8,171 nt of DNA, taken from Candidatus Galloscillospira excrementavium (GTDB lineage: Bacteria; Bacillota; Clostridia; Oscillospirales; Oscillospiraceae). Position numbers and translations under genes: made by a program. Every line of letters begins with the position of its first letter. Position 1 is the stretch's first letter. The notes below the pieces were generated by a model. The model was not told the DNA's origin. It saw nothing but the letters and a program-made list of their open reading frames with translations, and made no database searches. Below are positions 1 through 6,149 of the stretch, piece after piece. The stretch lies in the NCBI GenBank assembly GCA_018711785.1, contig DVHW01000189.1:1-8171 (forward strand), read 5' to 3'.

Positions 1-1
1 G

Positions 2-229
2 CTCCACGCCCGGCCTGCCAACCAGTTCGTCAAGGAGGCGATCAGCCACAAAAACTGTGACATCACCTTCAAAAAGGCCGGAAAGGTATTCAACGGAAAG
101 TCTATTGTCAGCGTGCTGTCCGCCTGCGTGAAGTGCGGCAGCGAGATCGAGCTGATCGCCGATGGGGAGAATGAGGAGGCCGCACTGGAGGATATGGTAG
201 CCGCGGTCGCGAGCGGACTGGGTGAGTGA
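2..229 (+). CDS. ptsH: Phosphocarrier protein HPr (5' end cut off by window)
   Basis: HPr is the small cytosolic phosphocarrier that takes phosphate from Enzyme I and passes it to sugar-specific EIIA domains. Seventy-five C-terminal residues are visible. The frame opens at the active-site motif LHARPA, whose His corresponds to His15 of known HPr proteins, so about 13 N-terminal residues lie upstream of the window. A KSI motif about 32 residues later matches the Ser46 region that HPr kinase/phosphorylase modifies in Firmicutes; one extra residue lies between the two sites compared with B. subtilis HPr. The protein ends in GLGE, as B. subtilis HPr does. Because the His is present it is a true HPr rather than a Crh-like regulator. 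Enzyme I starts 15 bases downstream, so the two are probably co-transcribed. Family identity is secure; whether this is the cell's only HPr or one dedicated to this locus cannot be told. Confidence 0.93.
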   Translation, partial: LHARPANQFVKEAISHKNCDITFKKAGKVFNGKSIVSVLSACVKCGSEIELIADGENEEAALEDMVAAVASGLGE

Positions 230-244
230 CGGGAGGCGGACGAG

Positions 245-1960
245 ATGTCATTGACTTTACAGGGAAGGGGCGTATCCGACGGCCTATGCATGGCGGAGGT
301 CCTCCTGTTCTCCAAGGAGAAGCTGTGTGCACCCGATGTGCCTGCCCGGCCGCCGGAGGAGGAGTTGGCCTGCTTTGAGGCCGCGGCCGCCCGGACAAGG
401 GACCGCCTCCAGAGATTCTACAACGAGGCCAGCGAGAAGCTGGGCGGGAAAGAGGCAGAGATCTTCGACGCCCACCTGACCATGCTCCAGGACGAGTACT
501 CGGTGGCCGAGCCCATCCGACAGGCCATCCGGGAGGAGGGCCTGTCGGCGGCCAAGGCGGTGGAGCGGCAGTTTGACACTCTGGCGGAGCTGTTCGAGTC
601 CCTGAACGACGAGCTCATGGCCGCCCGGGCCGCCGATGCCCGGGACCTGAAGGAGCAGTTGCTGCGGGCGGTACTGGGCGTGCCGGAGCAGGATATCAGC
701 CGCCTGGACCGGAATGTGATCCTCCTGGCGGAGGAGCTGGTGCCGTCGGACACGGTGAAGATGGACACCGGTCATGTGGTAGGGCTGGCGACCCACATCG
801 GGGGTATCACCTCCCACACCGCCATCATCGCCCGCACCCTGGGCATCCCCGCGGTGGTGGGCCTGAGCGGCTGGGAGGGCCTGGAGGCCGGGGGAAAGCG
901 GGCTATCCTGGACGGGACGGCGGGCACCCTGACCCTGGAGCCAACGGCGGAAGAGGCGGCGGCCTTTGCCCGGAAGAAAAAACAGACCGAGCAGGCCGAG
1001 CGGGAGCTGGCAGAGTACCGCCGCAGGCCCTCGGCCACCCGGGACGGCGTTCCTGTGGAGCTGTGCGCCAACATAGGCACGCCGGAGGAGGCCAAAACGG
1101 CGACGTCCTTTGGCGCGGAGGGTGTGGGGCTGTTCCGCAGCGAGTTTCTGTTCATGGACCGGGATACCCTGCCCGGCGAGGAGGAGCAGTTCGCCGCCTA
1201 CCGGCAGGCGTTGGAGGCCATGGCCGGGAAACCAGTCATCGTCCGCACCCTGGACGTGGGCGGAGACAAGAAGCTGCCTGCCCTGGACCTGCCCCGGGAG
1301 GACAACCCCTTCCTGGGGTACCGGGCCATCCGCATGACCCTCAAGCATCCGGAGCTCTTCCGCACCCAGCTGCGCGCCCTGCTCCGGGCCGCCGCTTACG
1401 GCGATCTGCGAATCATGTTCCCTATGATCTCCGGGGCCCGCGAGCTCCGGGCGGCCAAGACCATGCTGGAGCAGGCCCGGGCGGAGCTGACCGGGCGGGG
1501 CGTCCCGGCGGGCCGGGTCCGGGTGGGCATGATGGTGGAGATCCCAGCTGCGGCGCTGATGGCCGACCAGCTGGCCCGAGAGGCGGACTTCTTCTCCATC
1601 GGTACCAACGACCTCATCCAGTACACCCTGGCAGTGGAGCGGGGGAACGAGAACGTGGCCGAGCTCTACACGCCCTATCACCCCGCGGTGCTCCGCCTCA
1701 TTGCCGCCACGGCGAGGGCGGCAGCGGAGCACCACATCCCCTGCGGCATGTGCGGCGAGGCGGCGGGGGACGCCAAGCTGGCCCCGGCGCTGGTGGGGAT
1801 GGGGGTGCGGGAGCTGTCCATGAGCCCCCGGCTCATCCCCCGCATCCGCCGGCTGCTGAGCTGCCTGACCCTGGCCGAGTGCGAGGGGCGGGCAAGGAAG
1901 CTGCTGGAGCAGCCGGACGAGGAGTCCGTGCGGAGGTGCGTGGAGGGGGCGCAAGTGTAG
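245..1960 (+). CDS. ptsI: PTS Enzyme I (phosphoenolpyruvate-protein phosphotransferase)
   Basis: Enzyme I autophosphorylates from PEP and hands phosphate to HPr, the first step of every sugar PTS. The 571-residue length matches the family (about 570-575). Residues 1-145 form the helical HPr-binding region. The phospho-histidine loop GGITSHTAIIAR places the active His at 191. The C-terminal PEP-binding barrel shows GLFRSEFLF (295-303, Arg298), RTLDVGGDK (334-342), MFPMIS (391-396), VEIPAA (431-436), GTNDLIQYT (453-461) and the catalytic Cys503 in CGMCGEAAGD. All key residues are present, so it should be active. The start is set by GGGAGG at 231-236, 8 bases before the ATG, and by homology from the first residues. 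It follows HPr directly, and no obvious intrinsic terminator separates it from the sigma-54 promoter region downstream. Confidence 0.97.
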   Translation: MSLTLQGRGVSDGLCMAEVLLFSKEKLCAPDVPARPPEEELACFEAAAARTRDRLQRFYNEASEKLGGKEAEIFDAHLTMLQDEYSVAEPIRQAIREEGLSAAKAVERQFDTLAELFESLNDELMAARAADARDLKEQLLRAVLGVPEQDISRLDRNVILLAEELVPSDTVKMDTGHVVGLATHIGGITSHTAIIARTLGIPAVVGLSGWEGLEAGGKRAILDGTAGTLTLEPTAEEAAAFARKKKQTEQAERELAEYRRRPSATRDGVPVELCANIGTPEEAKTATSFGAEGVGLFRSEFLFMDRDTLPGEEEQFAAYRQALEAMAGKPVIVRTLDVGGDKKLPALDLPREDNPFLGYRAIRMTLKHPELFRTQLRALLRAAAYGDLRIMFPMISGARELRAAKTMLEQARAELTGRGVPAGRVRVGMMVEIPAAALMADQLAREADFFSIGTNDLIQYTLAVERGNENVAELYTPYHPAVLRLIAATARAAAEHHIPCGMCGEAAGDAKLAPALVGMGVRELSMSPRLIPRIRRLLSCLTLAECEGRARKLLEQPDEESVRRCVEGAQV

Positions 1961-1976
1961 TCACCGGGGCTGCCGG

Positions 1977-2023
1977 ACCCGTAATTTCCCGGGAAACCCG
2001 CGCTCCGCTGGGGCCTACCCGTA
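1977..2023 (+). promoter_or_regulatory. Candidate activator-binding region upstream of the sigma-54 promoter
   Basis: Just upstream of the -24 element lies a perfect 12-bp palindrome, TTTCCCGGGAAA (1985-1996). It sits roughly 55-66 bases before the predicted transcription start. An ACCCG element also recurs at 1977, 1996 and 2017, spaced about two helical turns apart. Sigma-54 promoters need an upstream-bound AAA+ activator, usually at inverted or repeated sites, so this is a reasonable place for one. That it is bound is inference: the symmetric site is short, the sequence is GC-rich, and enhancer sites are often further upstream, here inside the Enzyme I gene. Confidence 0.35.
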
Positions 2024-2024
2024 G

Positions 2025-2040
2025 TGGCACGATTCTTGCT
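2025..2040 (+). promoter_or_regulatory. Sigma-54 (RpoN) -24/-12 promoter
   Basis: The sequence TGGCACGATTCTTGCT matches the consensus TGGCACG-N4-TTGCW at every specified position. The GG (2026-2027) and GC (2038-2039) doublets have the required 12-base register. Taking the C at 2039 as -12 predicts transcription starting near 2051, about 109 bases before the EIIB start codon. Mannose-family PTS operons in Firmicutes are a known class of sigma-54 target, activated by LevR/ManR-type regulators that combine an AAA+ domain with PTS regulatory domains. That precedent fits the genes immediately downstream. No such activator is in the window. Confidence 0.9.
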
Positions 2041-2050
2041 AACAGATAAA

Positions 2051-2159
2051 GTAGGATCAGACCAGAGCCGGGGAGAGGAGGCCCTGGACACGCAGAGCGG
2101 ATGGTCGCTGTGGCGGGTTGACCTCAAAACAGAGAGACTGCAAAAAAGGAGGTGCAGAC
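2051..2159 (+). other. Predicted 5' leader of the PTS operon
   Basis: This is the stretch between the transcription start inferred from the sigma-54 promoter and the EIIB start codon. It holds one modest imperfect hairpin: 2062-2069 (CCAGAGCC) can pair with 2080-2087 (GGCCCTGG) at 7 of 8 positions. A purine-rich tract leads into the EIIB ribosome-binding site. I see no known riboswitch, T-box or antiterminator-terminator pair. The leader is inferred from the promoter call alone. Confidence 0.4.
2146..2154 (+). promoter_or_regulatory. Ribosome-binding site fixing the EIIB start
   Basis: AAGGAGGTG is a near-perfect anti-16S match whose GGAGG core ends 7 bases before the ATG at 2160. It decides in favour of that start over an in-frame ATG at 2118, which lacks such a site and would add 14 residues not seen in the family. 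Confidence 0.85.
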
Positions 2160-2636
2160 ATGAGAAACATTGTTTTGGCCCGGGTCGACGAGCGGTTGAT
2201 CCACGGCCAGGTGATCACGTCTTGGCTGAAGCTGTGCGACGCCAATGCCATTGTGATCATCGACGATGCGTCCGCGACCAACGCATTTCTGAAACGGATC
2301 CTCTTTGCAGCCGCGCCGAAAAACATCGCGCTGCAGGTCCTGACAGAGGCGGAAGCCGCAGACTATCTGAAGCAGGACGCCCCCGCGGGGGAGAGAGTCC
2401 TGCTCCTGGCAAAGACGCCGGGGCCCATGCTGAAGACGATCAAGAGCGGCATCGAGCTCAAGGAGATCACCCTGGGCAACATGAGCGGCGCCGCAGGGAG
2501 AAAGCGGTTCAACAAGAACATCTTTGCCACCGAACAGGAGGTCCAGGACTTCCGGGACATTGTGGCAAGCGGGACTGCGGTCTATTGTCAGATGGTCCCC
2601 TCCGACGCGAAGGATGATATCAAGAAGCTGCTGTAA
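2160..2636 (+). CDS. PTS mannose/fructose/sorbose-family EIIB subunit
   Basis: EIIB is the cytosolic subunit that receives phosphate from EIIA and transfers it to the sugar as EIIC/EIID move it across the membrane. The 158-residue protein begins MRNIVLARVDERLIHGQV, the hallmark of the mannose-family IIB domain, with the phosphorylated histidine at position 15. Downstream it keeps the typical IIB pattern, including IVIIDDASA (about 31-39) and ITLGNMSG in the central part. Length matches stand-alone EIIB proteins of this family (about 160); in E. coli ManX, by contrast, IIA and IIB are fused. It is the first gene after the sigma-54 promoter, with a 33-base purine-rich gap before the EIIC-D gene. 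Substrate specificity cannot be read from the sequence, so no gene symbol is given. Confidence 0.93.
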   Translation: MRNIVLARVDERLIHGQVITSWLKLCDANAIVIIDDASATNAFLKRILFAAAPKNIALQVLTEAEAADYLKQDAPAGERVLLLAKTPGPMLKTIKSGIELKEITLGNMSGAAGRKRFNKNIFATEQEVQDFRDIVASGTAVYCQMVPSDAKDDIKKLL

Positions 2637-2669
2637 GGAAAGAAAAGAAGAAAAGAGAGGAAGGAGAAC

Positions 2670-4274
2670 ATGGAAGCTAGTATTCTGCAAATCGTATTGA
2701 TCGCGCTGTACTATGTTTTTGCCAACATCAGCTGGCCCTTCGGCTCCATGGGCCAGTGGGCGACCATCAACCGCCCGCTGGTGTCCGGCCTAGTGGTGGG
2801 CCTGATCCTGGGCGACCCGGTCCAGGGCACCATCATCGGCGCCACCATCAATATCATCTATCTGGGCGTGATCTCCGCCGGCGGCTCCCTGCCGGCCGAC
2901 TCCGGCATGGCCGGCATCATGGGCACCGCCTTTGCCCTGATGGGCGGGCTGGACACCAACACCGCCTTGGCGCTGGCCGTCCCCATGGGCCTGCTGGGCT
3001 CCGTCATTGAGGTGTTCACCATGACCGGCCAGTGCCTTCTGGTTCCCCTGGCGGACAAGTGGATCAATGAGGGCAAGTCCAACCGGCTGATGCTGGTCAA
3101 CGTCTACATCCCCTATCTGGTGAAGTCGGTTATCCGTTTCATCATCGCCTATGTGATCCTGCTCTTTGGCTCCACTACGCTGGACAGCGTGGTGGCGGCC
3201 CTGGACGGCCCCGTGCTGGACGCTCTGAACGTCATGGGAGGACTGCTTCCCGCCGTCGGCGTCGGCCTGATGCTCCTGAGCATCTTCAAGGGCCGCGCCC
3301 GCCTGTTCCTGTTCCTGGGCTTCCTGGCCACCAGCTTCCTGAACCTGGGCACAATCGCCGTAGCCCTGGTCTTCGGCATCATCGCAATTCTGGTAGTGGG
3401 CTTCGACTCCGACGACTTCTCCGCCTTCCGCGGCGCGCAGGAGAATAACAACAATGCCTACCGGTACATCACAAAGGGCGATCTGACCCGTTCCTGGCTG
3501 CGCTGGCACTGGTTCTGCGAATCCCTATACAACTATGAGAGAATGCAGGGCATCGGCTTCTGCAACGCTATGGTGCCCCTGCTCAACAAGATCTACAAGG
3601 ACGACAAGGAGGGCCTGGTGAGCGCCATGAAGCGCCACGCCATGTTCTTCAACACTGACCACAACTTCGGCGGCATGATCCTGGGCATCTGCACCTCCAT
3701 GGAGGAGCAGAAGAAGGACGGCGCCGACATCCCCGACGAGGCCTTCGCCTCCCTGAAATCCGGCCTGATGGGGCCCTGCGCCGGCGTGGGCGACACCCTG
3801 TCCCAGGTGGTACTCATCCCCATCCTGTCGGTCATTTTCATCAACCTGGCTACCCAGGGTGCGGTGTGGGCACCTGTCGCCTATACGGTCATCTTCATGC
3901 TCATCTTCTACGGCGTGGGCTACTGGATGCTGAACCTGGGCTATAAGAGCGGCGGCGAAGTGGTCCTGAAACTGATGGAGAGCGGGCTGCTGGACAAGGT
4001 GATCGGCGTGGCCAACATTCTGGGCTGCGCCGTCATGGGCGCCCTGATCTCCAGCTATGTCACCTTCAACTGGAACGTGGTCATCGTTCAGGAGGGCGTG
4101 GAGCTGTTCAACCTCCAGACCGGCGTGTTCGATGCCATCCTGCCCAACGCCATGCCTCTGGCCCTGACCATGATCGTCTATACCCTGGCCAAGAAGGGCG
4201 TCAAGAGCTACTTCATCACCTTCGGCGTGATGATCGTGGGCTTCGTGCTGGGCCTGTTGGGGCTCATTGCGTAA
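2670..4274 (+). CDS. Fused PTS mannose-family EIIC-EIID membrane permease
   Basis: This integral membrane protein forms the sugar channel of a mannose-class PTS. In most bacteria EIIC and EIID are two proteins of about 260 and 280 residues; here they form one uninterrupted 534-residue frame. Residues 1 to about 245 are EIIC-like: multiple hydrophobic segments, with GDPVQGTIIGATINIIYLG (48-66) typical of the family. Residues about 247-266 form a polar linker containing QENNNN. From about 267 the EIID domain follows, with ITKGDLTRSWLRW (267-279), YNYERMQGIGF (287-297), FNTDHNFGGMILGI (327-340) and LMGPCAGVGDTLSQ (366-379), ending in hydrophobic helices. AAGGAG at 2661-2666 lies close before the ATG. 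There is no sign of a frameshift: both halves are complete and in the same frame. Family assignment is firm; the fusion is seen directly, but how common it is I cannot check. Confidence 0.94.
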   Translation: MEASILQIVLIALYYVFANISWPFGSMGQWATINRPLVSGLVVGLILGDPVQGTIIGATINIIYLGVISAGGSLPADSGMAGIMGTAFALMGGLDTNTALALAVPMGLLGSVIEVFTMTGQCLLVPLADKWINEGKSNRLMLVNVYIPYLVKSVIRFIIAYVILLFGSTTLDSVVAALDGPVLDALNVMGGLLPAVGVGLMLLSIFKGRARLFLFLGFLATSFLNLGTIAVALVFGIIAILVVGFDSDDFSAFRGAQENNNNAYRYITKGDLTRSWLRWHWFCESLYNYERMQGIGFCNAMVPLLNKIYKDDKEGLVSAMKRHAMFFNTDHNFGGMILGICTSMEEQKKDGADIPDEAFASLKSGLMGPCAGVGDTLSQVVLIPILSVIFINLATQGAVWAPVAYTVIFMLIFYGVGYWMLNLGYKSGGEVVLKLMESGLLDKVIGVANILGCAVMGALISSYVTFNWNVVIVQEGVELFNLQTGVFDAILPNAMPLALTMIVYTLAKKGVKSYFITFGVMIVGFVLGLLGLIA

Positions 4275-4311
4275 GCCGGTTTCCCATTTTGAACGAGTAG
4301 AAGAGGAAAGA

Positions 4312-4349
4312 GGCGCGGGATCGGACGACGCCATACCCCGATCCCCGCC
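4312..4349 (+). terminator. Intercistronic hairpin after EIIC-D (possible attenuator)
   Basis: Bases 4312-4324 can pair with 4338-4349 to give a 12-bp GC-rich stem with a single bulged C and a 13-base loop. It is followed by a short pyrimidine run, TTTCT. The U-tract is weak, so partial termination or protection of the upstream transcript from 3' exonucleases is more likely than full termination. It separates the transport genes from the accessory genes, which could make the permease mRNA more abundant. Structure is seen; function is inferred. Confidence 0.45.
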
Positions 4350-4385
4350 TTTCTACGGGCCGGACGGGGTGTCCAAGAGGAAAAA

Positions 4386-4390
4386 GGAGG
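4386..4390 (+). promoter_or_regulatory. Ribosome-binding site supporting a GTG start
   Basis: A GGAGG core preceded by five A residues lies 9 bases before GTG at 4400. No ATG in the same frame nearby has a comparable site, so the GTG is the probable start of the small membrane protein. Confidence 0.75.
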
Positions 4391-4399
4391 CGAAGCGCC

Positions 4400-4873
4400 G
4401 TGGAGGAAAAGGAAAAAACGGACTATGTGCCCCGGGACAGTATTGCGCCCCAGGGGGAGCTGGAGCGGCGGGTGGGGTATAAGCCCATCCTGCGCGGCCT
4501 GATGGTTGCGGCCTTCGGCGCCGCCGTCCTGCTGACGGGCCAGCCGATCATCATGGTGCTGGGCGCTCTCCTGATTGCCGCCAGTCTGCTGTCCCTCGTT
4601 CTGGTGCCGGACCACAAGGTGCTGGAAATCTACTCCGGCGGCGTCGTGAGCTACCAGAAGAGTGACGATGGTATGGCAATGTACCTGCCCTATGACCAGA
4701 TCTCCGAGTGGAGCGCCCACCAGAGTGAGTTCGGCAACCAGGTCGTCCTGCTGGTCCTGGACGACGGGCAATATGTCTACCAGGAGACCTACCGCCTCAG
4801 GGGCGTCCGGGCCGCCCTGAAAAAGCACATGCCGGAAAAGGAGTTTATCCCGCCCAAACAGGGCGCGCGATAA
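4400..4873 (+). CDS. Two-helix membrane protein with PH-like domain, possible ManO/DUF956 analogue
   Basis: A 157-residue protein that I cannot assign firmly. Residues 1-30 are polar. About 31-46 and 49-69 are hydrophobic and form two closely spaced membrane helices. Residues 70-147 look like a soluble beta-rich domain closed by a basic helix: DHKVLEIYSGGVVSY, YLPYDQISEW, then NQVVLLVLDDGQYVY and a helix around RGVRAALKKHM. That strand-then-helix order resembles bacterial PH-like domains. From memory it also resembles DUF956/ManO, a small protein often encoded in Firmicute mannose PTS operons. Those ManO proteins lack membrane helices, so this could be a membrane-tethered counterpart acting beside the permease. 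This is an inference from pattern and context, not a homology result. It starts at GTG and lies between the permease and VOC genes, with 37 bases before the latter. Confidence 0.78.
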   Translation: MEEKEKTDYVPRDSIAPQGELERRVGYKPILRGLMVAAFGAAVLLTGQPIIMVLGALLIAASLLSLVLVPDHKVLEIYSGGVVSYQKSDDGMAMYLPYDQISEWSAHQSEFGNQVVLLVLDDGQYVYQETYRLRGVRAALKKHMPEKEFIPPKQGAR

Positions 4874-4910
4874 AGATAACACCCCCGCGGGGAGAAGGAG
4901 GAACACAACA

Positions 4911-5285
4911 ATGCGAATCAGTAATGTGGGTATGTTTGTCAAAGACCTGGAGGGCGCGAAAAAGTTCTTCGTGGACTACTTCGGCGCCGTGGAGCACGCG
5001 GTGTACGAGGAGGACAACGGCTTTAAGTCCTATATCCTCAAGTTCGACGAGGGCCCCAAGCTGGAGCTTATGACCAAGCCTGAGATCGTGGACGAGAAGA
5101 AGGACCCCAACCGCACCGGCTTCGCCCACATCTGCCTCAAGGTGGACAGCCGGGAGCAGCTGGACGAGATCACCGAGAAGTTCCGCGCGGCCGGCTACAA
5201 GATTCTCTATGAGCCCGCCACCGTGGGCGGCAAGGAGACCCGGGCCATCGCCTTTGAGGACAACGTGCTGGAGGTCAGCGCGTAA
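4911..5285 (+). CDS. VOC (glyoxalase/bleomycin-resistance fold) family protein
   Basis: The 124-residue length and pattern fit a single-module vicinal-oxygen-chelate protein built from two beta-alpha-beta-beta-beta halves. The first half runs from MRISNVGMFVKDLEGAKKFF to KLELM, the second from GFAHICLKVD to VLEVSA. By alignment from memory to E. coli glyoxalase I (metal ligands His5, Glu56, His74, Glu122), three ligands are kept as Glu52, His73 and Glu121. The first is Asn5 instead of His. It may therefore bind metal with altered geometry and be an isomerase, epimerase or lyase rather than a classical glyoxalase. AAGGAGG (4895-4901) stands 9 bases before the ATG. Its place between the permease and a BtpA-type barrel suggests it acts on the imported phosphorylated compound or on a reactive dicarbonyl by-product. 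Fold is confident; reaction unknown. Confidence 0.88.
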   Translation: MRISNVGMFVKDLEGAKKFFVDYFGAVEHAVYEEDNGFKSYILKFDEGPKLELMTKPEIVDEKKDPNRTGFAHICLKVDSREQLDEITEKFRAAGYKILYEPATVGGKETRAIAFEDNVLEVSA

Positions 5286-5288
5286 ACG

Positions 5289-5304
5289 GCGCGGCTCCCC
5301 GCGC
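5289..5304 (+). other. Small GC hairpin between VOC and first BtpA genes
   Basis: GCGCGG (5289-5294) pairs perfectly with CCGCGC (5299-5304) around a four-base loop, just after the VOC stop codon. No U-tract follows, so it is not an intrinsic terminator. It may act in mRNA stability, or it may simply be a product of high GC content. Confidence 0.3.
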
Positions 5305-5317
5305 GCGGCGCAGGGGG

Positions 5318-5324
5318 AAAGGAG
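5318..5324 (+). promoter_or_regulatory. Ribosome-binding site fixing the first BtpA start
   Basis: AAAGGAG lies four bases before the ATG at 5329. It supports that start over an in-frame start at 5209 inside the VOC gene, which would add 40 low-complexity Arg/Pro-rich residues unlike the family. Confidence 0.75.
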
Positions 5325-5328
5325 AAAC

Positions 5329-6117
5329 ATGACCACAGTTCAGAAGATATTCGGAGACAAAAAGCCCATTATCGGCATGGTCCACCTCAAGCCCCTCCCC
5401 GGCTCGCCCGGGTACGGCGGCGACCTGGAGGCGGTCTACCGGGCGGCCCTGGCCGACCTGGAGGCCCTGAAGCAGGGCGGCGTGGACGCGGCCATCGTGG
5501 AGAATTTCGGGGACATCCCCTACGGCACCACCAATGAGCTCATCACCTACACGGCCTTCACCCATCTGGCCACCCGCCTGCGGGAGCAGTGCGCCTTCCC
5601 CCTGGGCCTGAATGTCCAGTTCAACGACTACCAGGCCGAGTGGGCCATCGCCTACGCCTGCGCCTTTGACTTCATCCGGGTGGAGTGCTTCGCGGAGAAC
5701 CGCATGGGCCCCAACGGCTTCTGCCCGCCCTGCGGCCCGGAGCTGATGCGCCTGAAGGGGCGTTACCCCAGGGAGATCGCCCTGCTGGCGGACGTCCACG
5801 TCAAGCACACCTTCCCCCTGGTGGAGCAGCCCCTGGACTTCACGGTGGAATCCATCCTGGAGGGCGGCGCCGACGCCCTCATCTGCACCGGCATCACCAC
5901 CGGGAAGAGCCCCAGCGTGGACGACGTGCGGGAGATGAAGCGCCTGGCCGGGGACGTGCCGGTCATCGTGGGCAGCGGCGTCAACGACAAAACGGTGCGG
6001 GAGTACTTGGCCGTATCTGACGGGGCCATCATCGGCAGCAGCTTCAAGCGGGACGGCAAGGTGCTCAACCCCGTCGACCCGGCCCGGGTGGAACGGCTGA
6101 TGGCCCAGCTCCGGTAA
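5329..6117 (+). CDS. BtpA/SgcQ-family TIM-barrel protein (canonical-type copy)
   Basis: A 262-residue protein of the BtpA/SgcQ family, a phosphate-binding-type TIM barrel whose enzymatic activity is not established as far as I know. It opens with PIIGMVHLKPLPGSP (13-27), the family signature, with His19. Other family-like segments in order are VENFGDIPY (57-65), LGLNVQFND (92-100), IRVECF (116-121), ADVHVKH (154-160), CTGITTGKSP (186-195), GSGV (215-218) and GSSFKRDGKV (236-245). The last two resemble the phosphate-gripping loops at the end of many TIM barrels, so a phosphorylated sugar ligand is plausible. SgcQ sits in the E. coli sgc locus with PTS genes, a parallel to this context. The role is inferred: perhaps an aldolase or isomerase acting on the PTS product. 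A diverged paralogue lies downstream, with the SDR gene between them. Confidence 0.9.
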   Translation: MTTVQKIFGDKKPIIGMVHLKPLPGSPGYGGDLEAVYRAALADLEALKQGGVDAAIVENFGDIPYGTTNELITYTAFTHLATRLREQCAFPLGLNVQFNDYQAEWAIAYACAFDFIRVECFAENRMGPNGFCPPCGPELMRLKGRYPREIALLADVHVKHTFPLVEQPLDFTVESILEGGADALICTGITTGKSPSVDDVREMKRLAGDVPVIVGSGVNDKTVREYLAVSDGAIIGSSFKRDGKVLNPVDPARVERLMAQLR

Positions 6118-6149
6118 GGGAAAAACAGAGCGAAAGGGAAGGCTGGCTT

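Noticed and set aside
284..1954. Long open frame on the minus strand opposite Enzyme I (556 codons)
   Set aside because: It is a GC-rich antisense shadow of a fully conserved Enzyme I, has low-complexity composition and matches no family I recognise.
1961..2015. Possible terminator for the HPr-Enzyme I transcript
   Set aside because: There is a palindrome and GC-rich sequence, but no extended stem-loop with a U-tract; readthrough into the PTS operon remains possible.
1063..2049. 328-codon plus-strand frame overlapping the Enzyme I 3' half and the promoter region
   Set aside because: It is frame-shifted relative to Enzyme I, rich in Gly/Arg/Pro/Ala, and runs through the sigma-54 promoter; the Enzyme I frame carries all conserved motifs.
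2101..2121. Six-codon ATG frame in the operon leader as a possible leader peptide
   Set aside because: No ribosome-binding site precedes it, and no regulatory codon run or linked terminator is visible.
2118..2159. N-terminal extension of EIIB starting at ATG 2118
   Set aside because: The 14 extra residues are not family-like, and the strong AAGGAGGTG site points to the ATG at 2160.
4883..4892. CCCCGCGGGG palindrome before the VOC gene
   Set aside because: Too short and without room for a stable loop; expected by chance in sequence this GC-rich.
2790..4942. Several minus-strand frames opposite the EIIC-D and PH-like genes (2790-3509, 3525-4334, 4208-4942)
   Set aside because: They are His/Asp/Gln-rich mirror translations of hydrophobic membrane codons, with no recognisable domains.
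5209..5328. 40-residue upstream extension of the first BtpA protein overlapping the VOC gene
   Set aside because: Arg/Pro-rich out-of-frame VOC sequence; the ribosome-binding site at 5318-5324 and the homology start support 5329.
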